Made by a program: the position numbers and the translations under genes
Notes under the pieces: model-generated
What the model was told of the DNA's origin: nothing
Databases searched by the model: none
Seen by the model: only the letters and a program-made list of their open reading frames with translations
Origin: Brachionus koreanus
Taxonomy: Eukaryota > Rotifera > Eurotatoria > Ploima > Brachionidae
Assembly: GCA_016987375.1 (NCBI GenBank)
Contig: PJRA01000524.1
Location: 417,757-481,756, forward strand
Reading direction: 5' to 3'
Length of the DNA: 64,000 nt
Shown here: positions 12,501 through 27,700 of the stretch, one piece after another
Position numbering within the stretch: the first letter of the stretch is position 1
Layout: the number at the start of each line of letters is the position of its first letter

Positions 12501-12620
12501 GAACAAATTCATAATACATACAAAAAAACCATTCAGAATTGAAAATAAAGATTATTTCCTAAAAAAAAAATTATTTGTCAGATTTTTAGTCTTAAAAAGC
12601 AGCTTTTTAATTTAAAAAAT
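6571..12620. repeat. 132-bp tandem satellite array (~46 units)
   Basis: A head-to-tail array with a 132-bp period in the core. From 8306 to 12265 there are exactly 30 units (3960 bp) that look identical base for base. Left flank units (6571-8305, about 13 copies, period about 131-135) and right flank units (12266-12620, under 3 copies) diverge progressively. The left flank falls into blocks: early mixed units, a block around 7020-7660 with GTCCAAATTAGCAGCATT or close variants, then a block around 7680-8170 with GATAATTTAACAGATT. All units share TCGATTTTTTATGC and ACCATTCAGA. No coding frame spans the array. Confidence 0.98.
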
Positions 12621-12639
12621 AATTTTATTGCCAAAATAT

Positions 12640-12960
12640 ATTGTAATTGTCATATGTAACTGAATATTTTTTGCAAGAGTTAAATGAAGCTCTATTTTTT
12701 ATTATTATATCTATTTAAATTATCTATGTCAAAAAAGTCTTTCCCATCAAAGTTTTTTAAGATGAAATGGTCCTCAGAAAGTTACGTCATGCCGATTAAA
12801 ATTAAATTCGGAACACCGATTTCAATGAAAATAGTTATATCAAGGGCTTCAACTTCTCTTACTTGATTTGTTGCAATCATTAAAATTTGATAAATTCCAT
12901 TTCTAAAAGCTGGTTTTGATTTATTCAATTTTAAATATAAGTATTCACATAAAAGTGGTC
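12640..12960 (-). pseudogene. Unrecognised coding-like frame with one stop
   Basis: The minus strand from about 12960 down to 12690 reads as one frame containing CEYLYLKLNKSKPAFRNG, then IYQILMIATNQVREVEALD, ending near a single TAA and continuing LSEDHFILKNFDGKDFF. The mixed hydrophobic and charged composition looks like protein, not AT-rich noise. No start, splice sites or known motif was found. It may be a decayed exon or part of a mobile element related to the KDZ fragment next to it. Confidence 0.28.
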
Positions 12961-13162
12961 TTTTTATATAAAATTAAATAAGTCTTTTTATTCATGATTT
13001 AACAATATTACCTCTCTTTTCTAAGAAAAAGTTTTTGTCAAACGAATTTTACGGAATATTTGCAACCAGATTTGGAGCTACAGCGATTCAGTTGATTTGT
13101 TTTAATTAATTTCATTTACAAAATAATCTTAATTAAAAAAAATTAAATTTTATTTTTCGGTA

Positions 13163-13582
13163 GGTTATTTTTCGTGTAATACAGACAAGTCGAAAAGTGT
13201 ATGCGATTTTAAATTAAGAACTAAAGGATTAGTTCTTTACGTTTACAACTGTGGTTTTGTGAATGGTTATCGATAAATATTTGGCTCTGAAAGTTGTTCG
13301 CAAATATTATTATTTTATTTAGATCTAGAGAAGTATATGAAAATAAAATATCCAAAGTTTCTAATAAACGATGATGCATTTCACTTAAAGAAAATAATTG
13401 ATAAAAATATTATATGGAAGAAAGATAAGAGAGCATCATTCTTGAAACACATTCACTTCGCTATAGATCGTTTGCATTGCGGTAATCACAAAGACAACTG
13501 GTGTCGGAAAAATTTAAATCCAGAAGATGTAAAAGAATTGGATAATACAAACACAGTAGTCTGTAAAAAACAAATTGAATAA
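13163..13582 (+). pseudogene. Fragment of a KDZ-type (CxC/KDZ) transposase-like protein
   Basis: One frame runs from 13163 to 13582 with a single in-frame TAA at 13274-13276. It contains a Cys-rich start (CNTDKSKSVCDF), the piece LYVYNCGFVNGY, then after the stop INDDAFHLKKI, HFAIDRLHCGNHKDNWC and NTNTVVCKKQ. The order Asp-rich DDA(F/C)HLKK, VDR(F/L)H..GH.D..C and a downstream N..VCEQ-like motif resembles the Kyakuja-Dileera-Zisupton domain family. In this copy the expected Glu of the last motif is Lys. Assignment is by remembered motif pattern only. Confidence 0.5.
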
Positions 13583-14940
13583 CATAAATATTATGAATAA
13601 AAAGAAAAGTATGATTTTTATCATTAAAAACAAAAGTATGATTATAATGAATAAAATGAAAAGTATGATTATTATGAAGAATAAAGTAAATTAATTTATA
13701 AAAAATCAAAGCAATAATAATATTTGGTTTTTAATTCAATAAATTTGCAATATGAGTAAAGCAATCATAGACTGTCATATAAGCGACTGTCGTTAATAGC
13801 TATGGATTAGAAAATTATGCTCTTTCAAAGCTGGAGATAAAAAAACTACAAACAGCAGAGAGCACAATGGTCAAAAAAATGATAAAAATAAAAATTAACA
13901 TTTAATTTATCAAATTTGAAAATATCTCAAAAAATATTTTTTTTTTAAATTAGACACTTTTTGATCGATTAAAAAAAAATTTAAATAAAATAAATAAAAA
14001 AAGTAAAACCATAGTTTTGTTTAGAATTTTGTCAAGTTTTAAAATTTATATAATAATATATAGGTAAAAGGGTTTGGAAAAAAGAAGATCCCAAAAAAGT
14101 TAAAAATGTCAAAATTTTTCCGATTTTTTTCCGAAAAAATTCTCAATTTTTTTTTTTTAAAGATAACCATTTCAGAATATAGAACATTTAATTCTCTATC
14201 AGAAAATGTGTCAATCGGGGAGATTCTTTTGATAAAATTCTGAGATAAAATCTCTTAAATAAGATACACTCAATATAAGGCTGTAAAGTTTCAGACCCTC
14301 CTATCCAAAAAAATAATTTTTGACCCCCCCTAAAATTTTGTCTAACCCTAGGTTTTCATATACGTAGAATCTAAAAATGAGGTCGAAATCTAAATCTGAA
14401 GATAGTGTGGAAGTTTTGCATCGCGCGAACTTTAACAAGGAAAATACTAGAAGAATTGGATGGACCCGAGATAAAGAAGTTAAGAAACAAATCTAGCCTA
14501 AAGAAAATAACTGAGTTCCTATATTGTGATCAGCTTGATTACAATGTTTTAACCCCACTACTTAACCAAAAAATTAAAGAAATCTCGAAGAAAGTGAACA
14601 ATGGAATTAGTGACTCAATAAGAATATGCCTAGAAAATAATGAAAATGAAACATATAGAAAAATTTTAATAGAATTGACTAAGTCTTATTAAAAGGAAAA
14701 TGGGAAAAAAAATTGCATACCATAATTGGTTGTGCCTGAGGAACTCCTGACTCGACTTGATTGTGCCTGAATCGACTTGACTTGACTGGACTCCTAGCTC
14801 GTAACAAAAAAGAGGAATAAAAAAAAAATAATAATAAAGAATAATAATTTACCAAATTAAAGAAAATCATAATACATTAACATTTAAATTATAATAACTG
14901 CTCAAACATATTTGTTTCTTTTATTGTCTTAATTTTATCT
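13583..14940. other. Intergenic; possible LINE-like fragment at 14405-14692
   Basis: 13590-13690 has three imperfect copies of AAAAGTATGATT-type repeats. A 95-codon plus-strand frame at 14405-14692 (starting WKFCIARTLTRKILEELDG, ending IRICLENNENETYRKIL) has protein-like composition but no recognised domain. It precedes a LINE-like 3' tail, so it may belong to the same element. 14700-14800 is locally less AT-rich, with repeated CTCGACTTGA/CGACTTGACTTG motifs. Confidence 0.35.
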
Positions 14941-15003
14941 ACATTTATATTTTTTACATCGCCTTAAGGCGTCAATTGAATAAATAAATAATAATAAATA
15001 AGG
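14941..15003 (+). repeat. LINE-like 3' end: perfect hairpin plus AAT-rich tail
   Basis: CGCCTTAAGGCG at 14960-14971 is a perfect 12-bp palindrome. It is followed within 10 bp by a tail of AAATAAATAATAAT repeats to about 15001. A stem-loop followed by a short tandem tail is typical of CR1/L2-like LINE 3' ends. The structure at 55213-55260 has the same architecture. Confidence 0.5.
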
Positions 15004-15442
15004 AAAATAATCCGAACACATACAAAAATTAGAAAGAACAAGTTAATAACTAGAACCCAGTCCGAAGAAGATCTAGATCTCATGAAAGAGCCATCGCCAA
15101 AAAATGTCATTCCAAACTGCCAAAGCTTATAACCAATAACTAATTTTTATAATAAAAATAAATCAATTTAATTGAATAAAAATAACTATTTTTAGTTCAA
15201 TAAAAAATTTTTTTTTTATTGTTTATTAAATCGAAATCAATTGATTTTTATTCAAAAAGCTTTTTTCATTTTTTTTTAAAACGCTTTATTTATTGTGTAA
15301 GTTATTTAATATTTTTAAAACTAAAATTTATTAAAAAAAAATTTTAATTGAATAATTTTCCCAATAAATCAGACTAAAGTTTGAAAAACTCAGCGGGAAG
15401 AATTTTTTTAACAATTTGTTAAATTTTTACAGTTAATAACTG
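15004..15442. other. Intergenic region downstream of WDR7
   Basis: AT-rich and without a supported gene. On the minus strand an AATAAA at 15332-15327, about 115 nt past the WDR7 stop, could serve as its polyadenylation signal, but such hexamers are frequent by chance at this base composition. Confidence 0.4.
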
Positions 15443-20950
<5,508 letters not shown>

Positions 20951-21289
20951 ACTACTCTTCTTATCTATTAATTAAAGTTTATTAAATTAGATATTAAAAT
21001 ATTTTAATCAATAGATAAATAATTATATTTTATGAGAAAAATTAAAAAAAATATCATATTACTATTTTTAATAATTAAAATTAATTATGAAAAAATAAAT
21101 TTCAAATTATTAAGGTGAAATTATATTTGTCTTTTTTTTTCATAAATGATTTAATTTAAGTATCAAGACAAACTCTGCTTTTTTGCTCGTATTAAAACTA
21201 TACACAATTAATTATATGAAAATTCTAATAATATTAATCTTTGCAATTAAATTCGAAAACACAAATACTATGAAAATATCTGCAATACT

Positions 21290-21325
21290 NNNNNNNNNNN
21301 NNNNNNNNNNNNNNNNNNNNNNNNN
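21290..21325. other. Assembly gap (36 N)
   Basis: A short run of N inside the intergenic region upstream of WDR7. It abuts the tRNA-like piece, which may be a collapsed repeat. Confidence 0.99.
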
Positions 21326-21480
21326 GAAAATTTTACCCAGTCGAAACCGGTCCCCCATTTTTTGATGAAAGGGGTTTAAACATGCGCCCCGTATTGCAGA
21401 GACATTTTGAAGATTTTTCCACCCTCTGCTTGCATGCATGACTCACACACAAACCACTCGGCTATACGGGCTAAACTGGT
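21326..21480 (-). repeat. tRNA-like sequence, possible SINE
   Basis: This 150-bp piece is much richer in GC than its surroundings. On the minus strand TAGCCGAGTGG (21464-21454) fits a Pol III A box and GGTTTCGACTGGG (21348-21336) resembles a B box. They are about 105 nt apart, too far for a normal tRNA gene, and no full cloverleaf folds by eye. A tRNA-derived SINE or rearranged tRNA gene cut by the adjacent gap is the best guess. Confidence 0.35.
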
Positions 21481-23713
21481 TTCTACTGACTATTTAATTA
21501 CGTTGGATAAGAGCAATTTAATACAGTTTATTCAATGTCAAATAGGAACTGAAGCCTAAAAAGGATCAAAAAGGAGATACGAGTTTTTTGTTTAGTTAAT
21601 CAATAAATTTTATTTAATCTGTAACAGATTAATGTGGAACTAGAAAAATCCCTTCCGGATTTTATTTAACAATAAATAGAAAAAAAATAGAAATTTTGGT
21701 ATTGTGAAATTTGGTACAAAATAAAAAAAATAGAACAAAAATTAATGCTTTTAACATTTTTTCTGAAGGCTTTTAATTAGTTCTGAAAGTACAAAATAGT
21801 GCAACATAATTAATAAATAATTAGTTGCAACAAAAGTAAAATTCTGCTAATGATGTGCAAAGTCTCTGCAAAATGGACTATAGCCAAATTTTTCTAATTT
21901 AAATATTACAAAATTTTCAGAGTATTACCCATTTATTGATAATAGTGCAACTTTGAATGTTTCAACATATACATAACTTGCATTTGACTTTTAAAAGAAA
22001 AGTTATAAGAATTTTTAATATTTTGTTCTGTTCTGTACTAAATTTCACAAAACCGATTTTAAAAGATGAAAATTCAAAATTAAACGATTCAAAAATTTAT
22101 TCCTTTTAATATTTGTTATTAAAAAAACAAAATAACTTAAAATTAATTTTTTTTAAAATACACGGACTAATTTTAAATAATACCCTTGTAGATACATGCT
22201 TGATTTTAAACCCGATATATGCAGCCTCAAATATAAATTTTTAAAATTCAAAAATTTAGGATATTATTATTTATAATATTACCTAAGCCTAAGTTTCTAT
22301 TTTAATAAAAAATAAAATTAAATAAGTAATTAAAAAATCAAATATATAATTAAGAAAATTTTTTTAATTTTGAAAACTTTGTCTCATAGTTTTAAATTAG
22401 CAAAAAAAATTCTAAATATTAAGAGTTTTAGATTCTTAAAAATAAATATTATTGTCAAAAATTTAAGAAACGGATGAAGAATTTTTAATTATCATAATTA
22501 AACTAACAAATTTTCCCAAGAGAGCTAACTTAAAATATTAATTTTTCAAAACAGCAAAAATTTACTCGCATCTTAAAACAATCATAATTGCATTGCAGGC
22601 AAAATTATATCATAAATTTGATTTTTACATATTAATTTATTTTTTAAAAAATTTTGTGAAAAATTTATGAAATAAGATGTAAATATAAATTAATATTCAA
22701 ACTACTTAAAACATTTTTATTTTTCAAACACTCATTTATTTTATTTAACGTTGAGTGTTAGATTTTACAAATAATTTTTGATAAATTATTTTGAATAATG
22801 TGATAATTTCATTTTGCTAATTCAAAAACCTTGGTTTCTGTTTGACAATCACTTTATTGTGTCAAATTTATAAATTTTCTATGTAATTAAGATTTTGCTA
22901 TTCTTAGTACATTTTATAATAATACAGTTGATAATACAGTCTAACTTTATTCCAGTCTTTGAAATTCCACAAAAATTGACTGCCGAACAATTTTTTATTT
23001 TCAATTCCCTTTCAAATCTTTTTAAATTATAGATTAAATTACTGATTTGATAAAAAAACCATAAATTATTTATGTTCAATTAAAAATGTACAAACAAGCT
23101 CTACAAACAAAACTACGATGAATTTAAAATACTTTATGAACAAAAGCTATTAAAACAAAGTAATGGATTATTTATTTGACAATATGATGAGCTCACGAAC
23201 CAACTAAAAATAGGAGGACCTCCTATTCCAAGAGAAAATTATTAATATTAACATTATTTACATATTAGCTTAACTAAGCTAAATTGAAAAAAGTAGAAGA
23301 TAGAATAAAATGGCTAATAATTGTTTACTGAAATTAATTAATTATTTTTCTCTAAGATTTTCTGATCTATGAGAAAAAATTTTTTTTTAATTTGTTAACT
23401 AAATTTTCTATTTTTTTTCACATTTGTTTAGACAAGTCGAATGATTTTTTTCGATCGCATGACTTATATGTTTGTTATCACATACGTAAATTTTGCCACT
23501 AGTATCACCGTTTTTTATTTAAAAAAAATGGAAATTTCTTTTTTTTGGTAATGCTTCAGTGTCTTCGGCTCTATTATTAAATTGGTTTTCTAAAAAGCTA
23601 ACTGAACAAGACATTTTATTTTATTTTCCACTTTTTTTAAAGAAAAAGTTGTTTTTCTATATTTCCAGAACTACATTTAAATACAGCCGTTACTTGGGGA
23701 ATTTTATTTTATA

Positions 23714-24481
23714 AGGGGTGTAGAATAAAAAATGGCACAAAAGTTTAGTTATCATATCTATTATATCTATATCAGAAGGATTTTAAAGAAGTATGCAACC
23801 ATAAAAAAAGTATAAAAACTTAAGATACTTCATTTAAATGCTAACCAGGAAAAGGCCAAAAATCGTCGAATGATTTTAAAATATAGCAGATATGAATTTA
23901 TAATTGATGATGAATCCTATTTTACTCTTGGCAAAACCGGGCTGCCAGGGAATGATATTTTTTATGACAGTTAAATGTAAGCAAGATGTTGGATAGTGTA
24001 AAGAATAAATAAGCTAAAAATTTAAAGAAAAATTAATGGTCTGGTTGGCAACTTAACAAAGCGGACTAAGCGAACCATATTTTGTACCCAGTGGTTTATC
24101 AATGATTAAATATAATCAAGATGGCAATTTCGGCCCGATTTAGCATCATTTCATTATGGCAATATGGTGTAGAATTATTTGTTAGATAAAAATTTAAGGT
24201 ATGTTGGTAAGCTAAAGTTTATGAGAGTGATTAGAAGGCCAAAAATCTTTAGCAACTCGAAATCGAAAACAAAATTCGCAATTGCCGTGTACAAGACCAA
24301 GACCAAGGCTGTTCTCTTTTGGCTCGATTTCATACGTCGTCATAGAGTTCAATAGCTTAAATTATATTATTTTTTCAAAATAGGAAGGATTAGTTATAAT
24401 TTAAAAAAAAATCTAAGCTTTGTAAATTAAAAATTTTTTTATGAAAAAATTAATTTTGTGCAAATTTTTATTCTACACGCG
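23714..24481 (+). mobile_element. Short decayed mariner-type element (DD41D-like)
   Basis: Ends are inverted repeats: GTGTAGAATAAAAAATGGCA (about 23718-23737) at the left and the complement of CGTGTAGAATAAAAATTTGC (about 24479-24460) at the right. Each is next to a TA. Inside, plus-strand frames read YEFIIDDESYF near 23900, SGLSEPYFVPSGLSM near 24065, and FWPDLASFHYGNMV then NYLLDKNLRYV near 24140. These are Tc1/mariner catalytic-core motifs, closest to families with 41 residues between the last acidic residues. The piece after NCRV is frameshifted. At ~770 bp with stops it is a dead or non-autonomous copy. Confidence 0.75.
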
Positions 24482-24758
24482 TTATTTGAGATAAAAAATC
24501 GAAATTTTGGGGAATTATATTTAAGTTTTGTGGTATCGTTTTTAAAGGCCCTTTTTTAAGTGTTGAAATCCAAATTAAGTTTCAATCAATTATCGACAAA
24601 AATGCATTTTTTTTTTTACATTAAAAATCTTTGATTCATTTAAGGATTTAATTTATTTAAAAAAATACCCATAGGAATTAAATTTTAAAAACAATTCTTT
24701 TTATTAAAATTTTCAAAATATACTGATTCTTTATCGATAAAATATTTTTTAAATTAGA

Positions 24759-27700
24759 TCAACAATTTTTTTGAATTGAATTCACATTGCCGATTTGGAT
24801 AAAAATCTCTTTTAACATATTTCTTATTTCCATTTTTAAATTATGCGAAACAATATCGCATAGTTTACGATACAAAAACGATGAAAATATTTTAAATCTA
24901 TTATTATCCAACATATAGATTTTGTTTAATAACAGTAGAATCAAGTTATCCCAATATTCGCGGTGATTTTCAGAATCAATTAAAGAATAATAATCTAACG
25001 CAGTTTGGCAAATCCTATAAATTAAATATTGTTATAGTTTTTTATACAATTTAGAAATTTTACTCTAATAATCGTGTTTGAATCGTTGTCCAAAACTCTT
25101 TTCTAGTTTCATCATTTAACATTTTAAAAAGAATACGAAAAATGCAAGCCAAGCTTTGTGTTTCATGTTTCAATAGATTTGGCCGTTCTTTTCCTTTAAA
25201 ACCTTTAGTTATCATTTTTAAATATTGATTTTCAATCAAGTTATTTAAATTAAACAATTTTTTACCAGCTTTCCATAAAACATTTCTTTGTTCATGATTA
25301 CAATTAAATTTACGCGAAAATTCGAAGGATCTTTCTAAACAATCTACAAGATTGATTAATTGTTCATTTTCCAAATGCGTATACATCCCATTTTGATCAT
25401 TGTTGAAACTCATCTGACTTAGAGTACTATTCGAATTAGAATTAGGGATAGATGAAAGGGCCTTAAAAAAGATTATTTTAAATAAAATATAATAAGAATA
25501 AAATTTATTTGAAGTTTATAATATGATAGATAGTTTAGCAAATTTTATTTTAAGTTAAATGATTTCAATTTATTACTTATTTTTAACTATAACATGCGAA
25601 ACTTTTAAGTCAAGATAAAAATTTTAAAATTAAAGATTAACATTCATTTCAGTACAAAATACTTTTCTTACTTGATCGATTTTTTTTAATTAAATGAATA
25701 TCTAATTTACTGTGTTTGAGCCCGATCTAAGATAATTGACCGAAACCAGATAAGCAACCAAAAAAAGGCAGGTCGATTTAACGGTCACTGATCGCGACTG
25801 GACTGGTTGGCCGAATCATATGAAAAATATGAAAACAATTTTTTAACAATTTTTAATTATTTAAAAAATCAGATAAAGAAAAAATTTAGTATTGGTCGAT
25901 CGGCCAACCCAACTGTTTCATATTTTTTCTATTTTAATTAATTTTAAAATAGATATTTAATTATCTATTAATTTTTTTTACCTTTAAATATAAAAAATTA
26001 TATCTAAATTTGTACATGAGACTTGAAATCTCATGAATGAATCTAAAAAAAATATACAATTATTTAATTTGTACAAACGAATTCTAAGTTTTGAATAAAC
26101 TCTTTATTTAAAATACTTTTCATCAAAAAAACATTTAAATTCAATATGCAATAAGAAATTAGAATTCGTTTATACAAATTTGAATTACATATCTTTGTAC
26201 TAAAATTTCATATTGTCATTTAAATTGAGATATTGTCAATAAAGAATCCAAATTAAAGCCAATCAGTAAATGTTTTTTAGTTGGATCTTTTTAAGATATT
26301 TATTTATTTATTTGAAATATGTTTAGAGTGTCGAACCCAGCCAGTTTGAAACAAAACTTAGTAACTTTCCTTAACTTCTCTTTAAAAGATTATACTTCCA
26401 TTTTTGAAAAGACAAATTAAATTATTTTGGTTGATAAAAAATATTTTAGATTACTTTTCTATGTTTGAATTCATTTCTAAAAGCTTTTACAGAAAAATTG
26501 TCAATTTTAAAGTCTAAAAAATACAATTTATTCAGAAATAAATAATACAAATTAAATAACTTGAGAAAACATTTAAGAGAAAATAAGAATGAAACTTAAA
26601 TTTTTTACCTAGCAGATGAGGAAAAAATTAAATACTTAGTATTTTTTGAAAAAACGAAATAAAATAAATACTTGAGCTGCAGCAATAAAATTTGCGTCCT
26701 CTTTTTTACTTGTAGTCGGGTAAAAAATTATATTGTCAATAGTTTGAATCAGTTCAAGTTGTACAATGCATTTAATTAGAAAGCACTGAAATACTTTGTT
26801 TTCCAATTCTGTACTTAAATTAGTTTTCGGTATTTTGGTTCGGTTATTTTCTAAACTTTTTTTTTGATTCTCTATTTGCGATAGATCAGTCAAAATTTCA
26901 TTTTGTTCTTTATTATCTAAATTTGGAGCCCAAGTCAAAAGTCTAGAAAAGCAATTTTAGATTGTTGTATTGTATTTACTATACTTACTCTAATGGAATA
27001 GTTGAGCTAAAAGTATCTGAAATACAATCACAAGTCTTTTGCCAAATTTCTGACGAAAATTTATTTCCATTTGTAATTACAAAATTTTCTAAACAATTGG
27101 TTCCTGATCGTGCAAGTTGTTCATTATTTTGATTCATACACCATTTTAAATGAAAGTATAAATCATCTACAAGAATAGGGCTAATTGTTTCAAAATATTG
27201 TGAAAATACATCAATTATTGCATAAAGCGCGTGATTACAAGTTGTAGTCATCCATTCGTTTTTCTTAAGATAAATATAGTCTTAAGATAGTTTTCTATTT
27301 AAAATATTTTTTATTGATTGAAAATTGGAAAAAATAAAAGTTTATTTTTTTAATGGTATTTCTTTTAGTTTTTAAAGGACAATTTAACTGTGGAAAAAAA
27401 AGTCAATTGTTATTAGACAAAATGCCCATAAAAATTAGACTAAATGGTGTTAGAAATGAAAATTATATTATTTACGTCTTCATGAATTTACAAAAAACTT
27501 ATTAGTGATAAATTAATTTCTTCAAGTTCTTTTAAAAGAATTTTAATTCTTTCAGATTTTATTTATCTAACTTAATTTTTGATTTATTTTGAGTACTTAA
27601 AAGAAAATCCACGTCCCGGATTATGAGTTGATCAATTCACTCTTTTTTGATAATATGCATCGAAAATTTTTAAGAAAATATTTAAAATCGTTGTGAGCAC

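Larger units (their letters stand above)
20951..23713. other. Intergenic region with a 36-bp gap and no supported gene
   Basis: Extremely AT-rich. It holds an assembly gap (N at 21290-21325) and a GC-richer tRNA-like piece just after it. Frames at 22879-23079 and 21183-21439 are low complexity or cross the gap. The WDR7 promoter should lie at its left end, but no motif stands out. Confidence 0.6.

Noticed and set aside
6571..12620. CRISPR-like array
   Set aside because: The 132-bp units are contiguous with no unique spacers, in a eukaryotic context; it is a tandem satellite.
13461..13709. 82-codon minus-strand frame rich in HTF repeats
   Set aside because: Comes from short AAAAGTATGATT repeats and overlaps the KDZ-like frame antisense.
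22879..23079. 66-codon minus-strand frame
   Set aside because: Isolated, AT-rich composition, no splice partners or recognised motif.
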